Below are positions 14,623 to 23,798 of a stretch of DNA of 23,798 nucleotides, piece by piece. Origin of the DNA: a virus. The notes under the pieces were generated by a model that did not search any database, was not told where the DNA came from, and saw only the letters and a program-made list of their open reading frames with translations. The DNA lies in the IMG/VR virus record IMGVR_UViG_3300020385_000061, positions 1 through 23,798 of that record. One strand, written 5' to 3'. Numbering within the stretch: the stretch's first letter is position 1; each line of letters starts with the position of its first letter. Made by a program: the position numbers and the translations under genes.

Positions 14623-15516
14623 ATGGGGTTATTAGATATTACACAAAAGGCTTATTACGAAGGTGCAGACAAAGGTAACTACCAGTTTGTATCACTAGAT
14701 GATATTATAAGTTCTTTTATGGTTGTATATGTAGGTGAGAATAAGATATTAACTAAAGTTAGTAGGACAGATGTGCAGTTCCACGGCATGAGAGCTATTC
14801 AAGAATTATCATACGATGTTCTACGTTCTCACAAAGCTTTTGAACAGGAGGTTCCTTCTACTTTGGTTATGCCTTTACCACAGGATTACGTTAACTACAC
14901 TAAGATAGTTAGGGTAGATTCTAAGGGTATCGAGAAACCTTTATATCCTACTGGTAAAACTTCGAACCCATTTCCTATAAAACAAAGTGGGGATGATTAT
15001 GTCTTTGATGATGGTGGTAGTTTAGACAGTCAAAGTGATGCCACAGCTTCAGACCCTCACACATCAGATACTCGTAGTAGATTCGGTACTATAGAAGCTA
15101 ACAATATAGATTATGACTACGATGATGGTGATTTAATAAATGAAGATTTTCAAGGTCGTAGATATGGATTAGACCCTCAACACGCTCAGGTAAACGGTAC
15201 GTTCTACATAGATAACTCAACTGGGTATATTCACTTTGGATCTGACTTAGCTGGAGCAACTATAATATTAAAATATATTAGCGATGGTTTAGGCACTGAC
15301 GCTGAGATGGTAGTTCACAAGTTCTGTGAGGAAGCCATATATAAACACATTATGTATAGCTTGGTGTCTGGAAGATCTAATATGCCAGAATATGTAGTAC
15401 AAAGATTTAAGAAAGAAAAGTTTGCAGAAACTAGGAAAGCTAAGATTAGACTTTCTAATATTAAGATGGAAGAGTTCACTCAAGTATTAAGAGGTATTAG
15501 TAAACCTATAAAGTAG
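14623..15516 (+). CDS. putative head-tail adaptor / tail ring protein, 297 aa
   Basis: The protein combines helical N-terminal segments (VQFHGMRAIQELSYDVLRSHKAFE, about 50-73) with a beta part (LPQDYVNYTKIVRVD...KPLYPTGK), an acidic disordered stretch (residues 126-170, Asp/Ser rich) and a helical C-terminus (MVVHKFCEEAIYKHIMYSLVSGR...VVQRFKKEKFAETRKAKIRL). The helical ends resemble connector/adaptor proteins that dock under the portal, but this is by layout only. It lies directly between the 314-aa structural gene and the giant tail protein, with 2 and 5 bp of spacing, so these three are likely one assembly unit. Confidence 0.7.
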   Translation: MGLLDITQKAYYEGADKGNYQFVSLDDIISSFMVVYVGENKILTKVSRTDVQFHGMRAIQELSYDVLRSHKAFEQEVPSTLVMPLPQDYVNYTKIVRVDSKGIEKPLYPTGKTSNPFPIKQSGDDYVFDDGGSLDSQSDATASDPHTSDTRSRFGTIEANNIDYDYDDGDLINEDFQGRRYGLDPQHAQVNGTFYIDNSTGYIHFGSDLAGATIILKYISDGLGTDAEMVVHKFCEEAIYKHIMYSLVSGRSNMPEYVVQRFKKEKFAETRKAKIRLSNIKMEEFTQVLRGISKPIK

Positions 15517-15521
15517 TATAA

Positions 15522-18500
15522 ATGGCGGAGATTAAACATACGTTCACGGCTGCTAAAATGAACAAAGATCTTGACGAGAGACTTGTTCCTAACGGTGAAT
15601 ACAGAGACGCGATGAATATACAGGTCAGAACTACTGAAGGTGGTTCTGCTGGTGCTGTTCAGAATATACAAGGTAACACGGCGGTTTATACCGCTTTTAC
15701 TGGTTTAGATGCTACAGGTGTTAAAGCTATTGGTAGTGTGAACGACGAAAAGAATGACAAGTCTTACTTCCTACTAGCTGCACCTAAATTCGACATATTC
15801 TCTTCGGATGGCACTATCAACACTAGTCTGTTTAGTGGTACTAGATATTGGAGAGACGCTATAGTAGAGGTTAAATCTAACGGTGTTGGATCGAATGTTG
15901 TTGTAGATAATTTTGCTATAACAGAACCTTTAAGTTCTTTCAACGACGTTTCAGGGGAGTTAGCCGCTAGTGATTGGAGCCAACTGACTGAAGACCAAAC
16001 ACCTAACGCTAACAATTATAGAATTGGTATGCAGTTACAAGCGTTTAAGGCTGACGGTACCGCTGCATTCGCATCACCACCAACAATAGTGAAACTGAGT
16101 AGTGGTACTATTTATTTCGATAGAACAGTGGCTGAAGCCTTCAATTCCACTAACTGTGCATACCTAGTATGGACACACCCAAAAGCTTTAGGGTTTGATC
16201 AAGATCACTTAATCACGGGTATAAATATTGTAGATGAGTTTTTATTTTATACTACAGGTAATTCTGAGCCTAAGAAAATAAATGTAAGAAGAGCAAAAGC
16301 TGGTACTACCGCTGCCGTTAGTAACCCAACGAAGCACACAAAGCTATTTGTCGACCCTCAAAATGGTGGACCAGCTAAATCCATAGCAGACTATGAGACT
16401 AATCACAATGGTGACCTACTAGAAGAACATGTAACGGTTATAAAGAAAGCACCTAGGTCTGCACCAACATTGGTTATGAGTAAAACTGTTGGCGAGGCTG
16501 GGACCAATGAATTTCCTGTAAACGACTTTAACTTTAAACAATACGCGGTGTCGAGTAATGCTATAAATGTTGGTGACCCAATAGCCATCAATGTTAACGC
16601 ATCAGAGTTGGATATAAAAGTTGGTAGTACTTATGTACTACGAGTAGCTGACAGTACTCTAACCCCAGTGCCAACGGTGTCTATACTTATTACAAGTGTA
16701 GGTGGCGGTGTAGGTTGGAATAACATTATAACTGCAACACTAATTTCTAGATCCTCTAATACTACTAATAGCCACACTGATTGGGTAGCTACTTTAAGCT
16801 CTGAAGATGATAAACTATTTGAGTTAAAATTCGCTAGATTTGGTACTAGATATAGATACAACGATAACGAGTACTCTAGTTTCTCACCATTCTCTGAAGT
16901 TGCTTTTCTACCTGGTGAGTATGAATACAACACCAAGAAGGGTTATAACTTAGGTATGGTAAACCTGCTTAGAGATTTAAGACTTAAGAATGTTATACCA
17001 ACTGGGAATGAGGTTAGAGTAGACGAAGTTAAATCTGTAGACATATTATATAAGTCAACAGACTCTCCTACCGTTTACGTTATAAAAACTATAAATAGAG
17101 ATTTAGATCCTGAGTGGAAAAAATTAAGTACTGGATATGTAGATACTGAAATAAGAATAACGTCAGATATGGTACATAAGGTTGTACCTGACGATCAGAT
17201 ATTAAGGTCATGGGATAATGTACCTAGAGTAGCTAAAGCTCAAGAGATAGTAGGGAATAGATTAGTATATGGTAACTATACTCAGGGTTATAACCTACCT
17301 TTCAATGTTGCTGTAGATCAAGGTGTTACAACTAAAAACACGGCTAGCGTTACATCTCCTGTTAAGTCAATAAAATCAATGAGGTCATACAAATTTGGTG
17401 TAGTTCTTGGGGACAAGTATGGAAGGGAAACACCTGTGATGGCAGCAGGTACTAAGACTTTTGTTAATGAAACTTCTGGCACTACAACTAGTAGCGACTC
17501 TAGTTATTTAAGCAAGTCTAAGGCTACATCAGTAAATAAGTTTACAGTTAAACAAAACTGGGATCAAGACGGTATTACCAATACTCCTCCTAGCTGGGCA
17601 GATTATGCGAAGTATTACGTTAAAGAAACGTCTAATGAGTATTACAATTTAGTAATGGATCGTTGGTACAACGCTGAAGATGGTAATATATGGATCTCCT
17701 TCCCTTCTGCTGATAGAAATAAAGTAGATGAGCAAACATTCTTAACCTTAAAGAAGGCTCACGGTTCAGATGACTTTGTACCTGATGAAGGTAGATATAA
17801 GGTTTTATCCATAAAGAATGAGGCACCTGAGTTTATCAAGCATGAGAACAGGATGGTGAATAAGCTAGTAGTTGGTGATGATATTTCAAACGATGGAGAT
17901 GTAATATATACTAGTGATAATGAACCTCAAGACTTAACTCAACGAATTAAATTCAATTTATCGTCAAACGAAATCACTAGTCAACAATTTAAAGGGACTG
18001 TAAAAGTTAGGATTGTAGCTCATGCTAAAGCTGGAGGATCAACAACTAATATACTAAAATCTGGGTATAAAACCGCTACAATAAATGGTGATACAACTAC
18101 ACCAAAGTTTAGCATATCGTCACCCTTTGGTGAGCAAGGTTTTGTAGATAAATTTATAAACGCTGGGAACTACGTAAATGCAGCTGCCGCTAAGGATGAT
18201 GAAGATGCGATTGAGTATTTCTACGAGTTTATGGACCAAGTTGTTGTCAACAAACCCGAGTTCGATGGTAGGTTCTTTGTTAAAGTAGATAGAGATGCTA
18301 CTTTAAATAATTTCATATTAAAAATCACTAATGACTCTCTATACAATACGACAAGTAGTAGATGGTACAGCTACGTAGACTCTACTTACACTAGCCCTAC
18401 CGGTGGTGATAATTTTGGTGGTTTTGGATCTGGAGTTATAACTAGTAGTAACGATTACTTTGCTGTTGATAATAGTAGTGGTAACAGTACGACATCTGCT

Positions 18501-20906
18501 TTTTGGGGTGAGTACACTAATGCAGCAAGTAACCAAGGTGTTTTTATAGATGCTGCTGACCATGCAGGTACGTGGGATAAAAACACTTATTACATAGCTT
18601 CAGGAACCACTGGCCTTACGGTTGGAATCGATGAGATCGAAAGTGATACAACTACTGGTGGTGTCGATAAATTTACCAAATCTGGAACTAGCAGAGGTAT
18701 TGCTAAATCCGGTATGATCGGTGTTAACAATGGTACTTATGATAGAATATTTTTCTCAGTTATAAAGAACGGTAATTCAAGTATTGATGAGAGCACATGG
18801 GAAGCTCATAACGGGCTCAAGAACTTTGAGAATGCTATGCAAGCTGGTGGGACTCGATTTAGATTTGCGTTTGACCCTAACCAAACTGTATACGAAGTTA
18901 TATCGTCAGGTGGTACAGAAACAAACCCTACTCAAAGTGGGATAGTTAAGCTAAGAAACTGGTATGGAGTGACTGACAATGATTTAATAAATTCTGCCCC
19001 TGGTGATAATAAGTCTAGAGAATCTTTTTACACAACATTTAGAAGAATAGCTGGTAATGAAGTAACTAATGAGGGGATAGATCTAAGTGAGTGGGACCCG
19101 AGAACTGGTATTAACCATGATGGTTCTAATAGTGCAAAGATTGAAATACTGGATACTATCGAGACTTATGATGGTGAATTAGAAAGTGATTCAAGCGGTG
19201 CTGTATGGGAGACTGAACCTAAGGAAGGTCCTGAGTTAGATGTATATTATGAAGCTTCTAATGCTATACCTATTAGATTGAATGATAGTAATACTATAGA
19301 GTTTGCCCCATTGAATTCAACAGTAAACATATATAATCCTAACACTCAAGAGGAGAGAGATATATCTAATCAGCCTGTGACCGTATCTAGAGTATTTAAT
19401 AGTGTGGTTCAATTAAAAGATTCTACAGGATCTATATGCACGGACAATGACATTACTATAGGTGACACTATAGTCTTCACTCATCCTGATGGTGCTAAAA
19501 CTAGATCGACAGTTACTATGTTTGCTCACAATGATATTATTTCCGAAGGTGTTGTGAAAACTAATGGTAGTGCAACAGGTTATTATCAAATAGATAATAG
19601 TGCATACAAAAATACGGTTCAATTAAACTGGTCTAACTGTTATACTTTCGGTAACGGCGTAGAGTCTGATAGAATTAGAGATGATTTTAACGCTTCAACT
19701 ATAGACAATGGTGTGAAAGCTTCAACAGTATTGTTAGATTACAAGAGAGAGGATAAATACAATAGTATGATATACTCATCTATATTTAACCCTAACTCAG
19801 ATGTTAATGGTTTGAATGAATTCAACATGTCTCAACGTATCACTAAGGATTTAAACCCTGTGTATGGTAAGATACAAGCTTTAAAAACTAGAGACACTGA
19901 TTTAATAACTTTTACTGAAGATAAAGTATTAAGACTACTAGCCAATAAAGATGCTTTATTTAATGCTGATGGTAATACTAATATAACAGCATCGGATAGA
20001 GTACTTGGTCAAGCTGTACCTTACGCTGGGGATTACGGTATATCTAATAACCCAGAATCCTTAGCCACTGATCAATACAGAATGTATTTTACGGATAAGC
20101 AAAGAGGTGCTGTTCTAAGATTATCTAGAGATGGTATAACGCCAATATCTAATGTTGGTATGAAATCTTGGTTTAGAGAAAACTTACATCAAGCAAATGA
20201 TTTAATCGGTAGCTTCGATACTGTTAATGGTGAGTATAACTTATCAATACATTACAAACCTGAGTATAGTTTAACTGATACTACTATAGCTTTTAACGAG
20301 GGTAGTAAAGGTTGGGTTAGCTTTAGGTCTTTCGTTGCTAACACTGGTTTATCTGTCAGTGGTGAATACTTTACATCTAAAGGTGAGAAAGTATACAAAC
20401 ATCACGTTGATGTTGATTCTTCAGGTAATACAGTAGCAAGATGTAATTTTTATGGAACTACAAGACTGCCCCATATAACCGTACTTTTAAATGATATACC
20501 AGGTGTGGTTAAGAATTTTAAAGCTATAAATTATGAGGGTAGTCAAGCTTACGTACTTGAACTTAACAACTACAACGCTAGTAGTGCTGGCTATTCTGGC
20601 ACGTGGACTGATGGTAACTTTAGTGCGTTAACTAGCACTGTGTCGACTTTTCCTTCAGCAAGTGGGTGGAAGATGCAAGAAATATCTACAGATATGGACA
20701 AAGGTAGTGTAGCTGAATTTAAGGATAAAGAAGGTAAATGGTTTGGTTATATAGTTGGAGAGTTTGGTGGAATCGAGAATCTTTCAAAACCACGCTTAGA
20801 AGAATCTCAATTATATACTCAAGGTTTGGGTGTCCCAGCCGCGGCTATAGAATTCAGTGACGGTGCTGATACTAACTACGAATTAACAATAGAAGGTGGA
20901 GAATAA
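15522..20906 (+). CDS. giant tail stabilization / nozzle-like protein, 1794 aa
   Basis: The N-terminus (MNKDLDERLVPNGEYRDAMN, then IQV...VQNIQGN, about 13-52) is the recognisable opening of phage 'stabilization' and tail-nozzle proteins, the beta-propeller type that closes the tail tube of podoviruses (P22 gp10 and T7 gp12 are the usual comparisons). A second recognisable block lies at about 1385-1560, with GLNEFNMSQRITKDLNPVYG, a DLITFTEDKVLRLLANKDAL segment, RVLGQAVPYAGDYGISNNPE and YFTDKQRGAVLRLSRDG. Between them is a long Ser/Thr/Asn/Gly-rich beta region with probable small inserted modules, the first at about 163-222. At 1794 aa it is two to four times the size of P22 gp10 or T7 gp12, suggesting insertions that may reach the cell surface. 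It starts 5 bp after the previous stop and ends in TAATG with the next gene. Confidence 0.85.
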   Translation: MAEIKHTFTAAKMNKDLDERLVPNGEYRDAMNIQVRTTEGGSAGAVQNIQGNTAVYTAFTGLDATGVKAIGSVNDEKNDKSYFLLAAPKFDIFSSDGTINTSLFSGTRYWRDAIVEVKSNGVGSNVVVDNFAITEPLSSFNDVSGELAASDWSQLTEDQTPNANNYRIGMQLQAFKADGTAAFASPPTIVKLSSGTIYFDRTVAEAFNSTNCAYLVWTHPKALGFDQDHLITGINIVDEFLFYTTGNSEPKKINVRRAKAGTTAAVSNPTKHTKLFVDPQNGGPAKSIADYETNHNGDLLEEHVTVIKKAPRSAPTLVMSKTVGEAGTNEFPVNDFNFKQYAVSSNAINVGDPIAINVNASELDIKVGSTYVLRVADSTLTPVPTVSILITSVGGGVGWNNIITATLISRSSNTTNSHTDWVATLSSEDDKLFELKFARFGTRYRYNDNEYSSFSPFSEVAFLPGEYEYNTKKGYNLGMVNLLRDLRLKNVIPTGNEVRVDEVKSVDILYKSTDSPTVYVIKTINRDLDPEWKKLSTGYVDTEIRITSDMVHKVVPDDQILRSWDNVPRVAKAQEIVGNRLVYGNYTQGYNLPFNVAVDQGVTTKNTASVTSPVKSIKSMRSYKFGVVLGDKYGRETPVMAAGTKTFVNETSGTTTSSDSSYLSKSKATSVNKFTVKQNWDQDGITNTPPSWADYAKYYVKETSNEYYNLVMDRWYNAEDGNIWISFPSADRNKVDEQTFLTLKKAHGSDDFVPDEGRYKVLSIKNEAPEFIKHENRMVNKLVVGDDISNDGDVIYTSDNEPQDLTQRIKFNLSSNEITSQQFKGTVKVRIVAHAKAGGSTTNILKSGYKTATINGDTTTPKFSISSPFGEQGFVDKFINAGNYVNAAAAKDDEDAIEYFYEFMDQVVVNKPEFDGRFFVKVDRDATLNNFILKITNDSLYNTTSSRWYSYVDSTYTSPTGGDNFGGFGSGVITSSNDYFAVDNSSGNSTTSAFWGEYTNAASNQGVFIDAADHAGTWDKNTYYIASGTTGLTVGIDEIESDTTTGGVDKFTKSGTSRGIAKSGMIGVNNGTYDRIFFSVIKNGNSSIDESTWEAHNGLKNFENAMQAGGTRFRFAFDPNQTVYEVISSGGTETNPTQSGIVKLRNWYGVTDNDLINSAPGDNKSRESFYTTFRRIAGNEVTNEGIDLSEWDPRTGINHDGSNSAKIEILDTIETYDGELESDSSGAVWETEPKEGPELDVYYEASNAIPIRLNDSNTIEFAPLNSTVNIYNPNTQEERDISNQPVTVSRVFNSVVQLKDSTGSICTDNDITIGDTIVFTHPDGAKTRSTVTMFAHNDIISEGVVKTNGSATGYYQIDNSAYKNTVQLNWSNCYTFGNGVESDRIRDDFNASTIDNGVKASTVLLDYKREDKYNSMIYSSIFNPNSDVNGLNEFNMSQRITKDLNPVYGKIQALKTRDTDLITFTEDKVLRLLANKDALFNADGNTNITASDRVLGQAVPYAGDYGISNNPESLATDQYRMYFTDKQRGAVLRLSRDGITPISNVGMKSWFRENLHQANDLIGSFDTVNGEYNLSIHYKPEYSLTDTTIAFNEGSKGWVSFRSFVANTGLSVSGEYFTSKGEKVYKHHVDVDSSGNTVARCNFYGTTRLPHITVLLNDIPGVVKNFKAINYEGSQAYVLELNNYNASSAGYSGTWTDGNFSALTSTVSTFPSASGWKMQEISTDMDKGSVAEFKDKEGKWFGYIVGEFGGIENLSKPRLEESQLYTQGLGVPAAAIEFSDGADTNYELTIEGGE

Positions 20907-22636
20907 TGGCTAATTATACAACGAACACAATAACAAAAATCGTTAGCGCTGGGAACAACAACGTTAATGCAGACATGTATATAACTCCTAACCCAGGGTT
21001 TGTAGTCAGGGCTACCGACTTCACTGCTGTAGATAATCCAGATATAGGTACTATTACTATTGGTTCAATAGTAGATACAACATCAGCTTACGCTATAGGT
21101 AATACAGTTAAAATACCTATAACACTAACTAATTATGTTATGTCTCCCTCTGATAAGAAGTTGAAGATAGATATAACTGGTGACGCCGTACTATATAGCT
21201 CGCTGACTCAGACTGTACCTATAAGTTTTACTATAAATAATAATTTAACAACTGGTGTTGCTAGTGGAATAACTATGACTTCTGCTGCTGGGGCTAATGA
21301 TATGACGGTAAGTAGTGGTACGCCAGGGGCTAGTGATGTAGTGTTTAGTGGAGACGCTACTTTCGTTGAAGGCGCTCAAGAGGTTGGGGTCGGGAGTATT
21401 GTTTTAACCGCCGAAACTGGGGCTGTTACAGGTGTCAGTGCTAATTTTAGTAACAGTGATACAACTACAATAAATAACTCAAACTTAGTCGGAGTTTCTG
21501 TAGGTGATTTAGTGACTGGTAATAATGTTACTGAGGGAACTTTCGTTATAGGTATAACTAATACTGGTACGAGTTCATTAGTAAAGGTTAGTAACAATTT
21601 AAACGGTACTATATCTCTTACGTTCACACAAGATCAAGTGTTTGACGAAAACCCATTGGTTGATGTAGTAGAAGTTGCTAACGAAATAATCGACGGTATA
21701 CCTAGACAAATAACAGTAGTACCATCAGACGTTACAACTAATGACGAGGGGTATGCTAAAAGCATAACACTGAATTTATTTGCAAGTACTAAAGCACCTA
21801 TACGTAAGAGTGATAATCTTAGATTAAACTTAACTGGTAAATCCTCTAGTATAGTTAGGACCAATAAAATAAAAGGTATAGACTTTGGTAGTACAACTAT
21901 ACATCCTGGTGGTGAGACTAGAACTATAAAGGTTTATGGTGATGTTGGAGCTAAATTTAACATGGCATTAGTAGATAGTGCAAGTTCTCCCGTTAATGTA
22001 TTTACAGCGTTGAGCAATGCTGTTATACCTGCAGGTACGTCGTCTAGTAAAGGTCAAGGCGTGTACACTCAAGAGGTTGTTATCCCAGCAGGTGTCAACG
22101 GGACAGCTGGTAGTATTCACAAACCACCTTACAAATTGGATATAAGTGCTGGTATTAACACTCTTAAAGATGATGCTATAAATACTGCTACACCTGACTA
22201 TACATTAAATCAATACGCTTATCCTAAGCTAACTATAAATTCAGTGAACGCCGCCAACCAGCCGTATGTTTTACCAGCGAGTAAAGTTATAATTGGTAGG
22301 CCCAACACATCTGCTAGTCACTTGAATCAGTTAAAGCCAGTTGGTGATACTATAAATATTGAGTTTGTTTTAGTAGGGAATAACTCCCAAACAACGTTTG
22401 GATCTCCATTAGTCTCTACCGTGGCTAGTACACATATAACAGGTCATGATGCTGCTGTAGCAACTATATCTAGTAGTGCTATAAATAGCATCACACGCGG
22501 TGAGATAGTTGATAAGTTTGGTGTGGCTACTGAAATCTGTACGATAAAATTCACCTTGAGGCTAGGTGAGTTTGGAACTACGGACAAAACATATACCGTG
22601 AAGCTAAATGAGTTAATAACAGCAGCAACTGAATAG
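20906..22636 (+). CDS. beta-rich, Ig-like virion protein, 576 aa
   Basis: The composition is Thr/Ser/Asn/Val/Ile-rich with few aromatics and strands throughout, typical of Ig-like or beta-sandwich tail or decoration proteins. A clear module sits at about 190-240 (LVGVSVGDLVTGNNVTEGTF, then a VKVSNNLNGTISLTF strand pair), a pattern frequent in phage surface proteins. Other beta domains precede (VDTTSAYAIGNTVKIPITL) and follow it (EFTRLG-like closing strands at 520-570). There are no membrane or enzymatic motifs. It is coupled to the giant tail protein by a TAATG junction with a nearby GGTGGAG, so the two are probably made in step and assemble together. Receptor contact is possible but unproven. 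Confidence 0.75.
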   Translation: MANYTTNTITKIVSAGNNNVNADMYITPNPGFVVRATDFTAVDNPDIGTITIGSIVDTTSAYAIGNTVKIPITLTNYVMSPSDKKLKIDITGDAVLYSSLTQTVPISFTINNNLTTGVASGITMTSAAGANDMTVSSGTPGASDVVFSGDATFVEGAQEVGVGSIVLTAETGAVTGVSANFSNSDTTTINNSNLVGVSVGDLVTGNNVTEGTFVIGITNTGTSSLVKVSNNLNGTISLTFTQDQVFDENPLVDVVEVANEIIDGIPRQITVVPSDVTTNDEGYAKSITLNLFASTKAPIRKSDNLRLNLTGKSSSIVRTNKIKGIDFGSTTIHPGGETRTIKVYGDVGAKFNMALVDSASSPVNVFTALSNAVIPAGTSSSKGQGVYTQEVVIPAGVNGTAGSIHKPPYKLDISAGINTLKDDAINTATPDYTLNQYAYPKLTINSVNAANQPYVLPASKVIIGRPNTSASHLNQLKPVGDTINIEFVLVGNNSQTTFGSPLVSTVASTHITGHDAAVATISSSAINSITRGEIVDKFGVATEICTIKFTLRLGEFGTTDKTYTVKLNELITAATE

Positions 22637-22648
22637 TAAACATAAAAT

Positions 22649-23023
22649 ATGGCAACAGCAACTCTACATTTCAGCACAATAAATACATCGCTTCAAGAAG
22701 GCGACAATGTATTCTACACGACACCTACAACTAACGGAGCGTATACTACGGCAGATTCGTTTGGGACTAAATGGTTAGGTAAGGTACAATCTATAACACC
22801 ACCACCAAGTGGAGGGAACTATGCTGTAGTGGTCGATATACAAGCAACAAACCATCCGGTAGCAAACCCTGCAGATACCGACTACTTCTTTTTTCAGAAA
22901 GACAAAGGTGTTAATCAATCAGGTGTCCTAGGTTACTACGCTGAGGTTAAAATTGAAAATACATCTACTGTGAAAAGTGAATTATTTTCAATCGCAGCAG
23001 AAATATCTGAAAGTAGTAAATAA
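22649..23023 (+). CDS. small beta-rich virion protein, 124 aa
   Basis: This is essentially one small beta module, LQEGDNVFYTTP followed by GKVQSITPPPSGGNYAVVVDI and DTDYFFFQKDK (about residues 15-85). The same layout (GD-V strand, later I-strand, closing D-Y-hydrophobic strand) is seen embedded in larger virion proteins of this window. A second beta part (LGYYAEVKIENTSTVKSELFSIAAEI) ends the protein. It is likely a minor virion or tail component, made after the 576-aa protein (12-bp gap, A/T leader). No specific homologue is recognised. Confidence 0.7.
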   Translation: MATATLHFSTINTSLQEGDNVFYTTPTTNGAYTTADSFGTKWLGKVQSITPPPSGGNYAVVVDIQATNHPVANPADTDYFFFQKDKGVNQSGVLGYYAEVKIENTSTVKSELFSIAAEISESSK

Positions 23024-23067
23024 TAAGATATAAACGTAATTATAACTATAACTAAAAATAAAATATT

Positions 23068-23730
23068 ATGGGACCATTAATTCCATTAGTATCCGCTGGT
23101 GTTAGTTTAGCCACTGGAATATTCGGAGCTAGTAGAGCCGCTAAAGCCCAGAGGAAAGCTGAGGCTGAAGAGAAAAAGAAAAGAGCTGAGATGGATAGAC
23201 TTAAAGGTGTCTATGCAAACTTAGATACTAGCAATCCATTTTTAAACATGGAGAACACTATGGAAGACTTAACAGTCAACCAACAACAGGCTCAGTTTGA
23301 GTCACAGCAATTTCAACAGAGTCAAGCAAATATAATGAGTGGCTTAAGAGGTTCTGCTGGTGGATCTGGTATAGCGGCCTTAGCACAAACGTTAGCTCAG
23401 CAAGGGCAGTTAAACGCTCAACGATCCTCTGCTAGTATTGGTAGACAAGAGTCGGCTAATCAAATGGCTGCGGCTAGGCAAGCTGGTACTATTCAGATGC
23501 AAGAGAGAAGAGGTGAGGTAAAATCAAGACAGATGAAGAGAGATCAAGCTAGTACATTACTAGGTATGTCACAGCAAGAGACTGCAGCTGCTAGGAATCA
23601 AGCATCTATGGCTGAGCAAGCTAAATGGAGTGCTATCTCGGGTGGTATACAAGGAGCTGTTGGTTCCGTCGGTAGTGGTATGCAGTCAGGTGCATTTAGT
23701 GAGTGGGGAATAGAAGGAATCGGGAGTTAA
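23068..23730 (+). CDS. internal virion / DNA-ejection protein (T7 gp14-like), 220 aa
   Basis: A hydrophobic, glycine-containing N-terminal segment (GPLIPLVSAGVSLATGIFGA, 2-21) is followed by a long Ala/Gln/Lys-rich helical region (AAKAQRKAEAEEKKKRAEMDRL), then Gln/Ser-rich helices (QQAQFESQQFQQSQANIM, a glycine hinge RGSAGGSGIAALA and further Q/A/M helices) and a glycine-rich C-terminus. This composition is typical of podovirus internal virion proteins, which leave the capsid and help DNA cross the envelope; T7 gp14 is the standard example. The next gene starts 2 bp after its stop. The role is a strong inference from layout and position after the tail genes. Confidence 0.78.
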   Translation: MGPLIPLVSAGVSLATGIFGASRAAKAQRKAEAEEKKKRAEMDRLKGVYANLDTSNPFLNMENTMEDLTVNQQQAQFESQQFQQSQANIMSGLRGSAGGSGIAALAQTLAQQGQLNAQRSSASIGRQESANQMAAARQAGTIQMQERRGEVKSRQMKRDQASTLLGMSQQETAAARNQASMAEQAKWSAISGGIQGAVGSVGSGMQSGAFSEWGIEGIGS

Positions 23731-23732
23731 TT

Positions 23733-23798
23733 ATGGCAGTAGATTCAACATTAGTAAGCGGAGCTTACAAGGCTAACCAACCACAAGGTGTTGTTGGA
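23733..23798 (+). CDS. start of a gene cut by the window edge (22 codons visible)
   Basis: An open frame begins at ATG 23733 (MAVDSTLVSGAYKANQPQGV...), 2 bp after the previous stop, and runs to the end of the window. The ATGGCA start and tight spacing match the other genes. Position after a gp14-like protein suggests another internal virion or tail protein, but only 22 residues are visible, so no function is claimed. Confidence 0.65.
   Translation, partial: MAVDSTLVSGAYKANQPQGVVG

Noticed and set aside
1-23798. tRNA genes, CRISPR arrays, insertion sequences, integrase or attachment sites
   Set aside because: No cloverleaf, regular repeat-spacer pattern, transposase or recombinase motif was seen. 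The window is packed with virion and packaging genes.

Overview
The window is one densely packed, single-strand (all +) stretch of a tailed-phage genome. It holds DNA packaging, capsid and tail genes, preceded by a chaperonin cassette. There are 20 complete genes, one gene cut by the right edge, two strong intrinsic terminators, no gene-free stretch longer than about 165 bases, and no recognisable tRNA, CRISPR array or insertion sequence. The virion genes are podovirus-like: a very large 'stabilization'/tail-nozzle-type protein and a T7 gp14-like internal virion protein are present, and no tape measure or sheath gene is seen. The host is probably a marine member of Bacteroidota (flavobacteria-like). 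This is inferred from AT-rich composition and from start codons that mostly lack a Shine-Dalgarno and sit behind A/T-only leaders. The sequence style also recalls crAss-like and flavobacterial podoviruses, but that is from memory and not from a search.

Layout. 1-165: non-coding leader with a short dyad and a candidate promoter. 166-1314: two small, extremely Lys/Arg-rich proteins and an unknown 99-aa protein. 1352-3164: groEL followed by an overlapping groES, the reverse of the usual bacterial groES-groEL order. 3157-5308: a winged-helix-like protein, a holin-like membrane protein, a coiled-coil protein, a small unknown protein, a 196-aa protein that reads as two GroES-like domains in tandem, and a small helical protein in the small-terminase position. 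5308-12616: large terminase, portal, acidic scaffold and major capsid protein, closed by a terminator. 12693-13529: a single gene closed by a second terminator. 13676-end: tail/connector genes, including the 1794-aa protein, a 576-aa beta-rich protein and an internal virion protein, then the start of one more gene.

How it fits together. Capsid assembly probably uses the phage's own folding machine: a GroEL-type chaperonin plus its co-chaperonin, possibly with the tandem GroES-like protein as a second cap or regulator. The portal nucleates the shell, the scaffold guides the major capsid protein, the terminase packages DNA, and the downstream genes build the connector and short tail.

The most unusual points are: (i) the phage GroEL has an eight-residue deletion that appears to remove the catalytic aspartate equivalent to E. 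coli Asp398, and it lacks the inter-ring Arg452/Glu461 pair and the GGM tail; (ii) the tandem GroES-like gene; (iii) a recurring small beta module seen in at least five different virion proteins.
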